Assembly (NCBI GenBank): GCA_947561585.1
Contig: CANNZV010000504.1
Span: 124,001-188,000 of the forward strand
From: Caprella mutica
Lineage: Eukaryota > Arthropoda > Malacostraca > Amphipoda > Caprellidae
Length of the DNA: 64,000 nt
Direction: 5' to 3'
Part shown: one piece after another, positions 45,701 through 60,700 of the stretch
How the letters are laid out: the number at the start of each line of letters is the position of its first letter
Position numbering within the stretch: position 1 is the first letter of the stretch
Position numbers and translations under genes: made by a program
The notes under the pieces: model-generated
Seen by the model: the letters and a program-made list of their open reading frames with translations, nothing else
Databases searched by the model: none
What the model was told of the DNA's origin: nothing

Positions 45701-48700
45701 TTCTTTGACAGAACCACGAAGAAAAAATGTGACAAACTGGACCAATGTTTGAAACTTTTGATAAATACTCAAACTGTGGTGAATATTGAATAAAATTGAA
45801 GTTTACCTGGGGCATAGAGATCCACTGTTGAAAGGAGGGACAGAGAAAATAAGAAAATCAATAAGACGATATTGTAATTATAATAGAAACACCGAAGATT
45901 TAATAAAGAAAAGACTGAGAATTGGACCACTGTGGTAGAAGATTTTATATTAATCATTAGCTGTTTATTTTACTTATAGAACAAATAATTTACATAGCGA
46001 CCAGGTAGAAATGGTAAATATCGTTACTGCGATAACAACCAGCCGATTAGTTTATCCATGAGTAATGGTTTGTAACATGGTGACTACTGATTACATAATT
46101 AGAAGTTAATAAATTCATAATAAATTATGAATGTAACTAGATTTTAGCAGTCTCATATAGGATGGATTTTCTCTAATGTATATTTCAAAGATTAAAATAA
46201 GCAAGTGAATTTATATTTAATTGGGATTTAGTTTTATTTATTCATATAATATTTTGAAATATTTATCACTGGTGAAAGATTCCCTTAATTAATTTATAGT
46301 GTTTATGTACATATAATAAATCCATAACGTATTAATATATAAAATATTCATAGGAAGTCAAGACAATGTAGCACATGACACTATTTACAATTCCTACTTA
46401 GCATTATAATAACTCACAGAATTGCGGTAAACATAAATAACAGGCTTAAGGTACGGTTTCCATGCTGCGATTGTCGCGATCATCTTTCAGCATTAGGTCA
46501 ATGTATTCCTATCGCTGGGCGATGATCGCAAATAACAACCGCTGCATACAAAACGTACCTTTAAGAATCCACTGCGTCTAGTTATAGTTACTAAAAGAAT
46601 ATTCATCCATTTTTACTTACCCAATTGGGGCGGCAGGGGCCGTTCTGAAGACAGAAGAAAGATTTATAGTTAATATTTACACTGTTAAAATCTATCTATA
46701 ATCACAATAAATAAATTCAAATATTATAGATATACATATTCAAACGCCTCGATATGTATTTGGTGAATAGATGTCTGATGTAGAAAGTCAAAAAGCATCT
46801 TTGTTATATATATTAGAACATATTAGTAATAAAAACTTTATAAGTTGTTTTGACTGTTTTTAAGAGAAAAGTTAGAATGTTCTTTTCTCTGATGGTAGGT
46901 ACATCTTCACTATTCACTAGTTAGTAGACTAGTGAGAAGAGAAAGAAAGACTAGGGCTGAACAGTGAACATACCAATGTACTATCATCAAATTAAATTCA
47001 GTAGTAAATTAATCACTAGGTACACTTCTCCATGTTTTGAATACTGACTGTTTTTTATACACATCAATTGTAATGATAATTTACTATTAGTTATTAATAA
47101 TTAATAACTAAATTAGCTACCATCAAGGAAGTGGAAGACGCATTTGACTTCATCCCTTGAATTATGATGTTATTAATTTTTTTAATTATTAAATCAATTC
47201 TAATTAGAAATAAATTGAATATCCCCAACTAAATAATCATAAGTCTCATAACAATCATGTACCATCGTCGCAGTTACCTCTGTACCCTGCGTACACACAC
47301 ACCTTACTACAACTCATTCACAAAAATAGACTGGTAAACAAGACTCTTTAAACAAGACTCAATTGGTGAAGGCTAGGCATGTAGTAAAGTGGCTGTGGTG
47401 ACGTCATAAGAGTATATAAAGGCAATAGTGACTCGGATGATACATTTATCAGTAAATTAAGAATAGGCGTGATACAAATTTCTATTTACAAATTTATTTG
47501 TAAGAAATTATAGTGATCGGATCACACAACAGTTATTTCAGTCAGTTCTGCGATAATAACTAAATAATGGTTAACAATCATTACAATTGATTATTTGACT
47601 GATGATTATTTATAATTAGCTATTATTATTTACGCTAAGATGGTATAAATATATATTATACCTACCACCAAAAAATTGATTTCACTATTATACTATAACA
47701 CTAAACTATGAAAAAATACATTTGCGGTCACTTCAGCGAATGACACTTGGTCGAATGGACGTTTGGCCGAAAAAACAATTGGACGAAAGTAGATTTGGCG
47801 TAAATTTGGCCAAACGGATATTTGGCCGACCGAAATACTTCTGTTTAATGTGTATTCAAATTAGGAAAGAACCCTGCGTTTAGCACCTTTAATATAAGGG
47901 GTAGAAAAAGTTGATCCGAAATGGCATCGCTTGCATCGTGGACAGAGAATTAGCCACGACAACGTGTTTTTCAAACTTGTTAACATAGGTTATTACCTAT
48001 ATCATATATTAATATAAAAATAAAGTAATTATTTTCTTATCACCCCCCGTAAATAGTTTCCTTATCTATATTTGTCTGTCTGTCACGCTTTGAGTAATAT
48101 TCAGAAATTAGGCTAAATATGTTAACAGGTGGCAGCATGAATACCAAATCTTATGTGAGTGCAATAAATGATTATTACTATAACTGAATTGTAAATTATT
48201 TAAAATATAAAATAAAGTTTATAAAAAAACCTATTTGCAACATCTGTCATAAAATTTATATACTCTATCACTTATCAGTAATGTCTAAAATATAATTATA
48301 ATATAATTGTCTTTTTTCAATTAATAACTTCAATCAAATCTGAGGGCACGTACCAAAGTGTGGATATAGTTAAATTACACATATATTGATAGTGATGCAA
48401 TTGAGAACACGTTATTCTTAACGGGTAAGTACACTAGTTATTAAATAATATTACTATCCCATTTTTCTGTTTTCAAAATAGAAATATTTCGGCCAAATAT
48501 CCTTTAGGTCAAATGCCTTTTCGGCCAAATGTCAGTCGGCGAAGTGTCCTTCAACCGTTAAAGTGTTCTTAGCATCTTTTCGAGGTCAATCATATGTAGG
48601 ATAAGAGACGCACCTAACGTGCGAAACCTATTGAGTGGGCGTGCCATCGGTAAATATAGGTAGCTTCTATTTTAGGCTAACTTTAACCCTCGAAACTCAC

Positions 48701-51700
48701 TTTTAGTCGCAGGTAGAACCATAACCTCGGAAGGTGTTTCGAGTTCCCCATCCTTGGCCACCATTTGGATCTCATGGTCCTTGTAAGGGTCCAAACCGTG
48801 GATCTTCTGGTGGAGGTTATCGCTCTCCACTGGAGTCTGCCTCCACTTGTCACTACCAACTGGTCTGTGTGGAGCAGAGAAAGTACTTAAATATTATTTG
48901 TACTAATAAATATACATAAAAGATAAATTAAATAATAAGGATTCCTAATACAACGAATGAGCTGAGCCCCTTTCACACGGGCGTTTTTCTCATGCTGTAG
49001 CAAAGAAAATACTGCATGAAAAAACGATATAACTATGTTTAGTATGAACCTTTAGATCGGGCGGTTTTTCATTCTGCAGTTTTGTTTGAATTAAAAACGC
49101 TTTGTGTGAAATGGTCCCATGAGAAACTTTTAAGGAAATATATATTTAAAATTTAATAAGACTGAAATTATTTCTCAATGTCATTTCAATGTAATTGTTC
49201 AATACCTTTCGATCGATTAATAATTTTGTTAAAGGTGATACCTAGTATATATTATTAAATTGGTATTTACCTGTACTGTACGAAAAATTCTTTGCCAGGG
49301 TTGTTCTCAAAATCAGGCTGCATGCCAATCTCAACATCGACTCCCTCTCCTTCATCAGCACCATCAATATCTCCATCACCATCACGATCTGCAGCCAACA
49401 CATCATCTCCATCAATGTCTCCATCACCATCCACATCACCAATATCCAAGTGGTCCACATCCTTGTCTCCATCTCTGTCACCAGCATATAGATCGCTATT
49501 ATCTACCACTCCATCATCATTGATATCTGCTACTTCCACATCCCCATCACCGATTATTCCATCACCATCAGTGTCAAGCACATCCTGATCATCAATAAAC
49601 CCATCATTGTTAAGATCCTTCAAAATAACGAACCGATTCTTCTCGTCAACTTCATCAATATCTCCATCACCATCTCTATCCAAACCCATCAAATCATTTC
49701 CATTAATGGCTCCATCACCATTGAAATCCATCAAGTCTCCAGCGTCAACATCCCCATCACCATCTTTATCCGCTGCTTTGATGTCATCCTCATCAACATC
49801 TCCATCATTGTCCACATCAGCTATCTTCTGATCCTTGTCATCCATCACCCCATCGCCGTTAATGTCAGTGAAATCTACCACACCATCGTCATTCGCGTCC
49901 GACAGTAGGACGAATTTACCATCAGCATCGTCATCATCAATGTCTCCATCATTGTCAACATCTGCATTCCTAAGATCCTCTCCATCAACATCTCCATCTT
50001 CATCCACATCCCAGATGTCGTTAAAGTCCACAGCCCCGTCTCTATTCCGGTCTCCTGCTTTAACATCTCTCACATCAATCTCATCGTCATTGTTGATGTC
50101 CACTGCATTCACATCTTTAGCATCAACCACTCCGTCATCATTCACATCAAGCACATCGTCTTCCTCAATAACTCCATCACCATTCGTATCACCTAAAAAT
50201 ATTCTCTTATTCACAAAGTCCCGAACGTCAATATCACCATCAGCGTCACGATCCTTAACCTTCAGATCTACACCATCAACCTTCCCATCACCATTAAGAT
50301 CACTCACATCATCTCCATCAACATCACCATCTCCATCATGATCACCAATCGTTACATCATCGCCATCAACGTCACCATCACCATCTAAATCAGTAGCGGC
50401 TACATCCTTGTCATCGATATCACCATCATTATCTGTATCCAGCACATCTTTCTCATTGATCCTCCCATCTTTATTTACATCACCAAGGAAGAGATCTTTC
50501 AGAGCTGCATCTATACCATCTATCACTCCATCACCATTTTTATCCACTACATCAAAGTCATCACTATCTATCTTGCCATCACCATCAAAATCTGCTATAT
50601 CTTTAGCATCGACATCTCCATCACCATCTCTGTCAATGAGACCCACATCTTTAGCGTCAATGTCTCCATCATTGTCTCGGTCAAACACCGCTAAATCATC
50701 AGAGTCAACATCACCATCTCCATCAGTATCTGTCAAATCATCTTCATCCAGTATTCCATCAGCATTCAGATCTTTAAGTATAACCATCTCGTTGTTCTTA
50801 TCGTCTCCATCAATGTCTCCATCTCTGTCCTTGTCAGCAGATTTCACATCATTGATGTCCACATCTCCATCACCATCAACATCACCAATGTCTTGAGCGT
50901 CAACATCTCCATCACCATTTCTGTCGGCTGCTATGATGTCTTCAATGTTAACCAATCCATCTCTATTGATATCCATCAGAGCACGATCTTTGTTATCTTT
51001 ATCACCATCACCATCAACATCCATCACTTCATTCCTGTCAATCTGTCCATCATCATTCAAGTCAGCCATGAAAGTATCCTTCAGTTCATAATCTTCAAAA
51101 TCCACATCACCATCTCCATCTTTATCCACAATAGCGATATCATCAACTCCAATCTTTCCATCACCATTCCAGTCTATCACATCAGCTGCATCAATGTCCC
51201 CATCACCATCTCTGTCCACTGGAGTCACATCATCTATACTAATGACTCCATCATCATTCAGATCAGCTAGGGCAACGTCTTCATGATCAATCTTCCCATC
51301 CCAATTAAGGTCAAGGACATCACCAACGTCAATCTTGCCATTTCCATTGGTATCGTCAAGGAAGGTATTCTCCTCATCGTCATCATCACGATCTATATCA
51401 CCATCTCCGTCCTCGTCAGCAGCTATAACATCATCTTTATCAAAATCACCATCACCGTCAGCGTCTCCAACATCATCAAAATCTACATCCCCATCACCGT
51501 CTCTGTCGGCGGCAAATACATCGTAAACATCTATCTCGTCGTCGTTGTTAATATCAGCAATGGCTAGATCATCAGCATCAATATCTCCATCACGATCGAG
51601 ATCTAGCACGTCTGCTAAATCAACGTCTCCATCACGATCTGTGTCTCCAATAACCATATCTTTGTTGAGCACGTCCAGTTCGTCAATGTCTCCGTCAGCG

Positions 51701-54700
51701 TCCACGTCTTTGTCTAGCGCCTCGTTGCCCGGACTCATTTGATCTAGTGAGAAGACAGGAGCAGCTGGAATGACTGGCTCTACTGCTTCAGGCTTAGCAG
51801 TGATTGTTATTCTGTAAACAAAAATAGTTATTGAATACTTGTTCTCATGTACATAATTTACCAATAACACTAACTAGTCAATGAGTTCAATCACACCCAA
51901 TACTTACGGCTCTCCAAAACCCCTCGCGTTTTTGGACACCACAGTAATCTTATACTCCACACCTTCCTCCAAGTCTGATATTTTCACCTGTCACAAAATA
52001 TAAATATATATATAACAACAAATAGAAGAAAGAACGGCGCATAGTTCACACTACAAAATTGATACTAAAATTGGTTAGCATGCAATCTTAGTAGAGAGTC
52101 TGACAGGTTTTATACAATCAGACTATAATCGAATAATTAAACAATTAGGGTAAGTTACGAATTGTCGGTCGGTTTCACATCTTCTGTCATATAAAACGAT
52201 AAAACAACTATTATTCAATTGTTATTTTATTGGTTTTATTTTACCCTAAATAGAAATATAGATATTTTGATTATTTTAAGAACAGATCCCACACACCTCG
52301 TTTTTATCAGCGGGCACGACAATGTACTTAGTCTCCTTCGTAGAACGACCCACCCTGCTGCTTCTAGTGTTAGCCTCTAGATCAGGTGTCTCAAGGTAAG
52401 GCAGCTCTCCATTAACGTAATCGGGAAGTGTTTCTCCTGTGATAAAAAGAGAAGTTGACGAAATTGAATAAACCTGTAAAAAACATATGAAATTGTTTAG
52501 TAAAGACTCAACTAGTTGAAGCTATGACTGAAGTTACGACTCTGGAAGCAGTATCCTAATGATTTTTACAGAGTCCTCAATTTAAGAAAAATAGATCAAT
52601 TCGAGGATAAGGTGGAATTTTTGATTTTATATAGAAATTAGACGCTAATACTGAATGAAAATCGTATATATCTGTTTTGGTAATCTTGACTATATTTAGT
52701 TATTTCATTCGAAGTAGTTATAGATTCACCTCAAGTGGAATAATGTATTTCGCCATCAAAATATTTATAAATCGAGACATGAAGATGAAAAATAAATTTT
52801 ACTTCTTTTTTCAGAAGATCATAGCCATAGTAAATAAATAGAAAGTATACTAAGTACAATATTGGAACATCCAAAAATACTACATGGACGAGACATCGAT
52901 TAAAACGAGTGACGTCACACTAGTTATTTCCAAATATAAATTGTGCTATTATTGAGTTAAATGTGCATTTTCATGGAAATTTACTTAAATAAAATATTGT
53001 TTTCATCACGTTTTACACTCTATTCACATATAATATTCAGCTTAATAGCCTTCAAATCTCCAGTAGAGTAAAGGTGACTGAAGGATTTAAGACACATTCG
53101 CATTTATCTGATTAAATAAGAATTTTTATTGAAAATTTCATTCGTCAAATTATTGTGCTTAAAATAACATTTTACGAAATGCAATCAGGTTTATATGTTA
53201 GATAATGGTCATTTGAGTGCTTCATTGTAAGTACAATAGGTTACTCAGTACCACCTTATATTTTACAACTTTGTAAATAAGCTAACTTATAAGTGCCAGA
53301 CCGGTATTAAATATATAAAAGTTATCTAGGTACTTGAAGCTAACGAAACATATTGTTTCGTTAGTCAATCTATATTTACTTGTCGTCCCTATATAATTCT
53401 CATTTTGACATTACTTCATCTGATTTTGTGTGACGCCATTTGTTTACATAGTTTTTGAAGACCAGAATCAAGTTCTCCGTTAATGAGTTTGCAACTTAGT
53501 ATACTTTTCTATCTATTTACTATGATCATAGCTATATCATCTCTTAAAAAGTCTGTAAATTGAAACCATTTTCAAAATTAGTGAGCTGATATCTGAGTGA
53601 AAAGATTTATACTCAACGGGAAATATCCCTTTTATCAGAGGTTATTTAAACTCAGCGTTGATTATTTTTTCTCCAACGCTGAGTTAAATAACCTCTGATA
53701 ATATGGATTTCCCGTTGAATATGAATCTTTTCACTCAACTATCAGCTCACTGAATTTTAAAAATTTGTTTATTAATTTTTTAAATTTAATATTACTTACC
53801 TTCTTTGAGAGGCTCGTAGCTGACGTGATACTCTGACAGTTTTCCGTTAGGTTCACTAGGCGGGTCCCACCTCACCAGCAAACTAGTGGCAGAAAGGGCC
53901 TTGGCCTCTAAGTTACCAACTGCAGACGAGCCTGAAAAGATAGGAAAGAAAAGATAAAATGATAGAAAGGAAATGTTAAAGTTACATGAGTGATAAACTT
54001 TCCAATGGAAATAAAGTAAGGAACATTTTTTAACAAGTTCAACGGAGCTCATTTCATATCGAATATAAAATACACTAATATTTAGATAACTAGTTCATCA
54101 TACAAAAAGTTAAGAATTGAAAATAGCTACAATATAACTTTTCTATCTCTTGAATTGGGTAAGTTACAAATTATCGGTCAGTTTCAAATCATCATATAAG
54201 AAAAACGATATAATAATAATTATTCATTTTTTTATATAGTTTTTTACTTAAATGACCGAAGATGTGAGTGAAACCGACCAAAATTTTGTAACTCACACTA
54301 TAAATATTACTGTTCAATTGATGGGGTTTCTCACTAGGGTAAATTACGAATTATCGGTCAGTTTCATATCTTCGGTCATATAAGAAAAAACTATATTGCA
54401 TTTGTTATTTAATTTTTATTTTAGTTGGTAGATACCTGCAGGTATCATGGATACCAACTAAAATAAAAATTAAATAACAATTGTAATATAGTTTTTTCTT
54501 ATATGACCGAAGATATGAAACTGACCGATAATTCGTAATTTACACAATAAACTTACGTGCTTGTCTAGTGTAGAATCTAAGAGGCTGTCCTTCCACCCCT
54601 TCGTACTCGGTGTTATCAGCCCTAATGCTGGCAAAGTACTCGGTGAAAGGCTTCAAACTGCTTATGGTAGTCCTCTTGACGTTACCTTCTAGGTACACTT

Positions 54701-57700
54701 CGTCAACTTCTACCTTCTCATCACCTTCATATCTGTGCACCTTCAACTGAAGCGGGAAAGGCTAATTAAAATCTATGAAGTGGAAATAGTTATGAAGTGG
54801 CGATAGTTATGAAGTGGAAATAGTTATGAAGTGGCAATAGCTATGAAGTGGCAATAGCTATGAAGTGGCAATAGTTATGAAGTGGCAATAGCTATGAAGT
54901 GGCAATAGCTATGAAGTGGCAATAGTTATGAAGTGGCAACAGCTATGAAGTGGCAATAGTTATGGTTTCCGTAAAATAGTATACCTATAGCGTAGGCATT
55001 GTTTTAGTTTCCAGAGAAAATGTCTAACTTTGAAATTTCACATACGGTTCATGTATCAAATTTACTAAAGTAGCTATCTACCAATAATAATTTATGAGAT
55101 ACAAATGTAGTAATGTTTGGAAAATAAATGCAGTCAAGTTGACTGGTTGATAGTTCTAGTTGTTAATGAGGATGTACACACGTAGGGTTTTTTAAGTCTT
55201 TCCACCACTTTTCGCGAAGCTCCTCCTACTTTTTCCGCGAGAATATAAGAAAAAACGATATAATTATTATTTATTTCAGTTGGTATCCATGATACCTGCA
55301 GGTATCATGGATACCAACTATAATAAATAATAATTATATATATCTTTTTTCTTATATTCTAGTGGAAAAAGTAGGAGAGCTTAGCGAAAAGTCTGCTGGA
55401 AAGACTTAAAAAACCCTACGTGTGTATGGCCCTTTAAAGAGGATACATCTCTCTACACCCCCTCACCTGATATCCCTTCAGTTCACCTCTCAGGTGCTTG
55501 TTAGTCAGTGGTTTCCAGATCAACTCCGCAGATTCTCTCCTCACATCCCCAACTCTAAGGATTGGGGCAGCGCTTGGGGCTACAAAAGAACTTAGTAAGT
55601 ACCTATTCTTATTACGCTTATACATTGAATATTGCTTGATATGTCTAATAATTAGGATTGCGATATAGGTTTATTTTTAGGCAGCACTATAGCTATTCCG
55701 GCCTGAATGTTTCCTTACTTTTTTCTTCTATGCATGTAGATAATAGATATTAGATATTACCGTGCTGAATAGATCCCAAATAACAGTTAATATATTTCAA
55801 TGGGATATTTTGTTTTAATAAATGAAAAAAATAATAAAACTATTGAAACCAAGAGTTCGTTAGATATTACTCAATAAAGGTGAAGTACTCAATAGAAGTG
55901 AATAAAACAATAAAAGCAATACCTGCAGGAGCAGTTTTTTCCGTTACTGCCACCACCTCATCACTACTCGGCCCCAACTCGTTATTGGCTTTGATACGAA
56001 CCAGGTATTGAGTGTTTGGGTCAAGACCGGGAATACGAACACCGGACTGAAAAGTAAAGGTAGTTATTGGTATATCAATTATAAAAATAAGTTGCATATG
56101 TTAAGGTTCGTGAAAAAAATGAGTTGAATGTATAACATTATTGAAAAAAGTCCAGGTTCATTAATTTGAATATCACTTATAATTTGATTCAGTTTGTTTC
56201 ATATTCTTTTAAAGTGAATATAGCAGAAAAGAAATTTGTCTAAACTCCCACCTCTTGCCAATTGTTGATAATTTTCTTTTCCCATTCCCCCTCATGGGGT
56301 GCTCCTTCATCTTCTATCGTTCCCGCCACTTCCTCAGGGGACAGTTGCCGCCAAGTAACTTCGTAGAAAAAGTCCTCACCTTGTTGATCAATTGGCTCGA
56401 TGGGCTGTAAAAGGTTAAACATCTTAAAATGCATCACAATGATCACATTACCTAATAATAGTGAAGCAATTCAAACTACCTATAATTGTTATTGTGAAGT
56501 CGACATAAGAACAGAATGTTAGAAATGTTTTTGAGGTACGTGAAAAAATTGAAGTGAGAATCAACTTTCTCTAATAGATAGTTAAAAATAATCCAAAAAC
56601 TATACATATTTAGTACAATAATTTTTTTATTATTTTTTATAAAGGCCCCCCTGCCAGAAGAAGCAGACCTTCTTTAAATAATTACAATAACCATTAAATA
56701 ATACAATAATTTAGAATGAGATTGAAGGAACCAAATCATATCATTTTTTTCAGAGAACTCTTGTAGTATGAAACCTCACCTCCCAGTTAAGGTAGAGCGA
56801 AGTAGCACTCGTCTCCTCCAAGCTGATGTTCTTGGGATTGTGGGCCGGTACATTCTGTTCGGTAGTGCAGTTCATCACAGTACCGGGTTCGGAGACACCC
56901 ACTCTGTTCTCTGCCACTACCCTGAACTGGTACTCCCTTCCGTACCGTACTGGCACCTTTGGAACGGTACATATTGTCAGATGGTTATAGAAAATATAAG
57001 CTAGGTAAGGTTGGGCCACTTTGTATTCCTTGGGAAACTTAACTGAGATCTGCTGACTTTTTTTGTTCGTAAAATTAATATTTTATGCTATTAATTACAA
57101 AAAAAGTCAAAATTTTAGAACATTTGACTAACTAATTCCAGGTTGCAGAGATCCTTGTCAAGATTTTTTGCATGGAATATAAAGTGAAATAGAAGCAGAT
57201 AAAGAGTAGAAGAGTAAACAGTTATAACTGTGAAAGAATACAAAATAGAGAATTAGGGCTATAGAGAGATATATAATAGAATGATAATTCTAAACAAACT
57301 AAGAGTTTTACTATAATAAAATGTTAAATTAACTAAAAATCACACTATATTTGTAGATTATTCGTAGAAAACTAAGATTAGTTAGCTACATTAATAAAAA
57401 AGATAATGCTGCATATGTATCATACAAAAATACTAGTAGTACAATAAAAATAAGAAAATGATTTTGAACGTCATATGCGCGGCCAAAATAGCTTACTTAT
57501 ACTATAGCTGGCAAAGTTAAGTAGCTTAGTCACCAAAGGCAGCAAATAAACTACAAGAAAGCTACCTAGTACGGTGAATGTGAATATTCAATTTACAAAT
57601 TCGTTCATTGTTACAAATTTGTTCATTGAAAGAATTCCAATTAGTAGTAAAAGAATTTAACAGATGATGATGTCAAAAATTTGGAATAGTTCGTATAATT

Positions 57701-60700
57701 TGATCTTTCTTAAGGGCCCCGTACACACGTAGGTTTTTTTGCTAAGATCCTCCTACTTTTTTCACGAGAATATAAGAAAAAACGATATAATTATTATTTA
57801 TTTCAGTTGGTACCCATGATACCTGCAGGTATCATGGATACCAACTGAAATAAATACTAATTATATCGTTTTTTCTTATATTCTCGTGGAAAAAGTAGGA
57901 GGAGCTTAGCAAAAAGTCTGGTGGAAAAGACTTAAAAAACCCTACGTGTGTACGGCCCTCAAGAGACTTTTTTGAGAGTGTTTTAAAATAGTAAATTCTA
58001 TCACATCCCAGGTAGCAATTTTGATCCAGGAAACATTGCTACTTGTAAATAAATACACGTAAAACCTGATAGGAAATACTGATATTCACACCCACCGCTG
58101 ATAAAGTGAATGAATATCATGAATTGCTATAGTATACTAACAAGACCTCAAAATAACGAGTTTCCCCATGAGAGATTCTGTGAAAAGTGGAGGAAGGAGG
58201 ATATGCAAGTCAAAAGGCTGATGTCATATGGGTGGTTGTGGAGGAAAATAGGTAACATGTAAGGAATAGTTGGTTAAAAGAAATTCAATTATCATCATAT
58301 ATCACTGTGGTGAACCTAATTCTTAGCACTGCAAAAAAGAATAGTTATGTTTTTCTCTTAGAATTATAGATGATGAGATAGGGAGGTGTGTGGGAAAGAT
58401 GATTAAAAGAGTTATGTAGGTTTTTAATAATTAGGAAAATATAAAAGATTGCCAATTCTAATATAGACCTTTCTTGTTTGGGACATACAGCTAAATTTTC
58501 ATAACACAGTCTTATGTATTTTTGTCCAAATAATCTTAAAATCAAAAACAGCTCTTGTAGAAATTAATACTTTCTGAGTTATGAGGGTTTGAAGTTATTT
58601 GTTCCCTACCTATTATTAAAGATTTAGAGCTTTAAGAAAGCTCGTGTTTTCATCTAAAAGATTCTAATGTTATAGATTTGTTATATGAAGCCGTAATGTA
58701 GATTACTGTATCCGCTAGTTTGTTGTACTGCTCACTTCATGATTGTTTAATAACCTTGTAGGGGGTTTGGGAGCGGCACGTCCACCTCTATACATATATC
58801 GGATCTTTCGTGTTTCAGTGATATTTTCCATTTATTACTCCAATACTGATATATGTGTATAGGAGGGCGTGCCGGCCATCGAACCTCCTGCCAGGTAATT
58901 AAATGTGCAGTACAACAAACTAGAGGACACAAAAACCACATTGCGGCGATCGAAATGAGAAGAAATTTCAATTTTTGCGTTTCATCAGTAATAGATAGGG
59001 AATAAATAACTTCAAACCCGCACAGAACAAAAAGTATTCATTTCTACAAAAACGGTTATTATTTTCGGGTTCTTTGGACAAAAATTCAAAAGGAAAAAAA
59101 TTAAATTCGAAGGTATGCCTCAAACAGGAAAGATTCTACAATACCAATTGAGAACCTTTTTTGGCCTTTATCTTTTAAAAACTAAATGAATGAAGCAAGT
59201 GAAGGTAAATTGCGAAAAATGTCTTGCGCAAACTGAGCCATATGCAATTCCATTATAGACCTCAGTATCATGTAGGCATTCAGGGATTATTAAAATTTAC
59301 AAATATACTTCTAAGAAATTAATCATCCTTTTACAAATTGAACTACTGTTACCATTTTAAATCAGGAATATTCAAGTGGAGTCCAAGTATAACTACTAGG
59401 TGATATAGTGAAATAATCTAACCTAGAAAGTTTGTAATGATGGAGCTATTGAAAGTTAAATCTTCTATGGCCCCATCCTAACTCTCTATCTCTGACTAGT
59501 ACATTTAAGGCTCGATGACTCGAGGCTAGTTTACTCGCTGCTAGTTAACGAGTTTTCAAGATGGCGAGTACTTTTTTTCTTCTCTGCTAGTTTACTAGCC
59601 AAAATGATGATACGGGGTGAGTTTACTAGCAGCTTGTGGCGGGTAAACTTGCCTCGCGTAAACGAGCCTTTACTAACTTCACAGTTAGACGTTTGTCTTT
59701 TTAGACGGGGAGGAGTGGCTCAAGTTATTTTGAGGTCGTGAGTGTTAATCATGCAAGGTGGGCCTAAGAGGTTACTCACGATTGTGGAATGGCGAGGCGG
59801 GCCCTTTGGGGGTGGTGGTGGTAAGGGATGAAATGAAGACAGGAGGTGATAGGCAATGAGTCAGAGTTAGTAAGTGAGTAGGTAAATACTGCCACGCGGT
59901 CCAAAGCTCATTTTATTAAGCGCAATGGTTGGTTCTCTTCAGGAGGTTACCGCACTACCTGGTTACTTCAACACATTTTGTAAATGAGGCGCCTAAGCAT
60001 TAGAGTTAAAGCGCACGTCATTGTGACGTCTAAATAGTGAAGATATTCAAATATATTCAAGCGATCGTGATTAAAGCTATAAGAGTAAAGTAGAATTCTT
60101 CTATAGTGAATGTAGTGTCATGAGTAAGAGACTACCTCGTATAGTGAACAAATCTTCTTTAGTCTGCCATAAATGGCCATCAGTTTTCAGAGAACTGACA
60201 ACCTTTTTATGGCAAACTAAAGAGAAAATTTGTTTGTTAACTACTCATACTCATGGTAGCTACTTCCTTCCTCAGGACACTACATTCAATATAGAGGACT
60301 TATACTGTAGATTTGTGATGTACTACTTAATCAATATAGTCATTCAAACTTGAAATTCAATGTGGAGATACATACTTATTCATGTATTCTCAAATTCTTA
60401 TATACGAGTTTCTTTTTTAAATTTATATTGAGCTATGAAACATTATATATAATCAGTTTGCATTATAATCAGTTTGTGGCAAGTGTTATTTAGTGATATA
60501 ATCAAGTACAATTCATATTCAATCATAGATTAAAGTGTACACACATTCACCAGTTTCTCTCTAAATTAATCTATCAAAAAACACTTAGGTTCACACCTAT
60601 TCTAATTATTGTGATAGCCAGTATGAAAATTACTCCATAATAACTGGATAACTAATACACCCACACAAAAATTTAGATCGGGATTCAGGGTTTTATTTTG

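Larger units (their letters stand above)
43890..46620. other. Introns flanking the candidate 18 nt microexon
   Basis: AT-rich; apart from the microexon at 45807-45824 I see no coding or repeat structure. Confidence 0.45.

Noticed and set aside
45769..45957. 62-codon minus-strand frame covering the 18 nt microexon
   Set aside because: The open frame includes the pyrimidine tract read as hydrophobic residues; only the short segment between CAG and GTAAAC is a plausible exon.
49260..51742. Ser/Pro-rich plus-strand and Met-rich minus-strand frames opposite or overlapping the DxDG exon
   Set aside because: They reflect the biased GAT/GGT codons of the calcium-loop repeats; splice phase supports only the Asp-rich frame.
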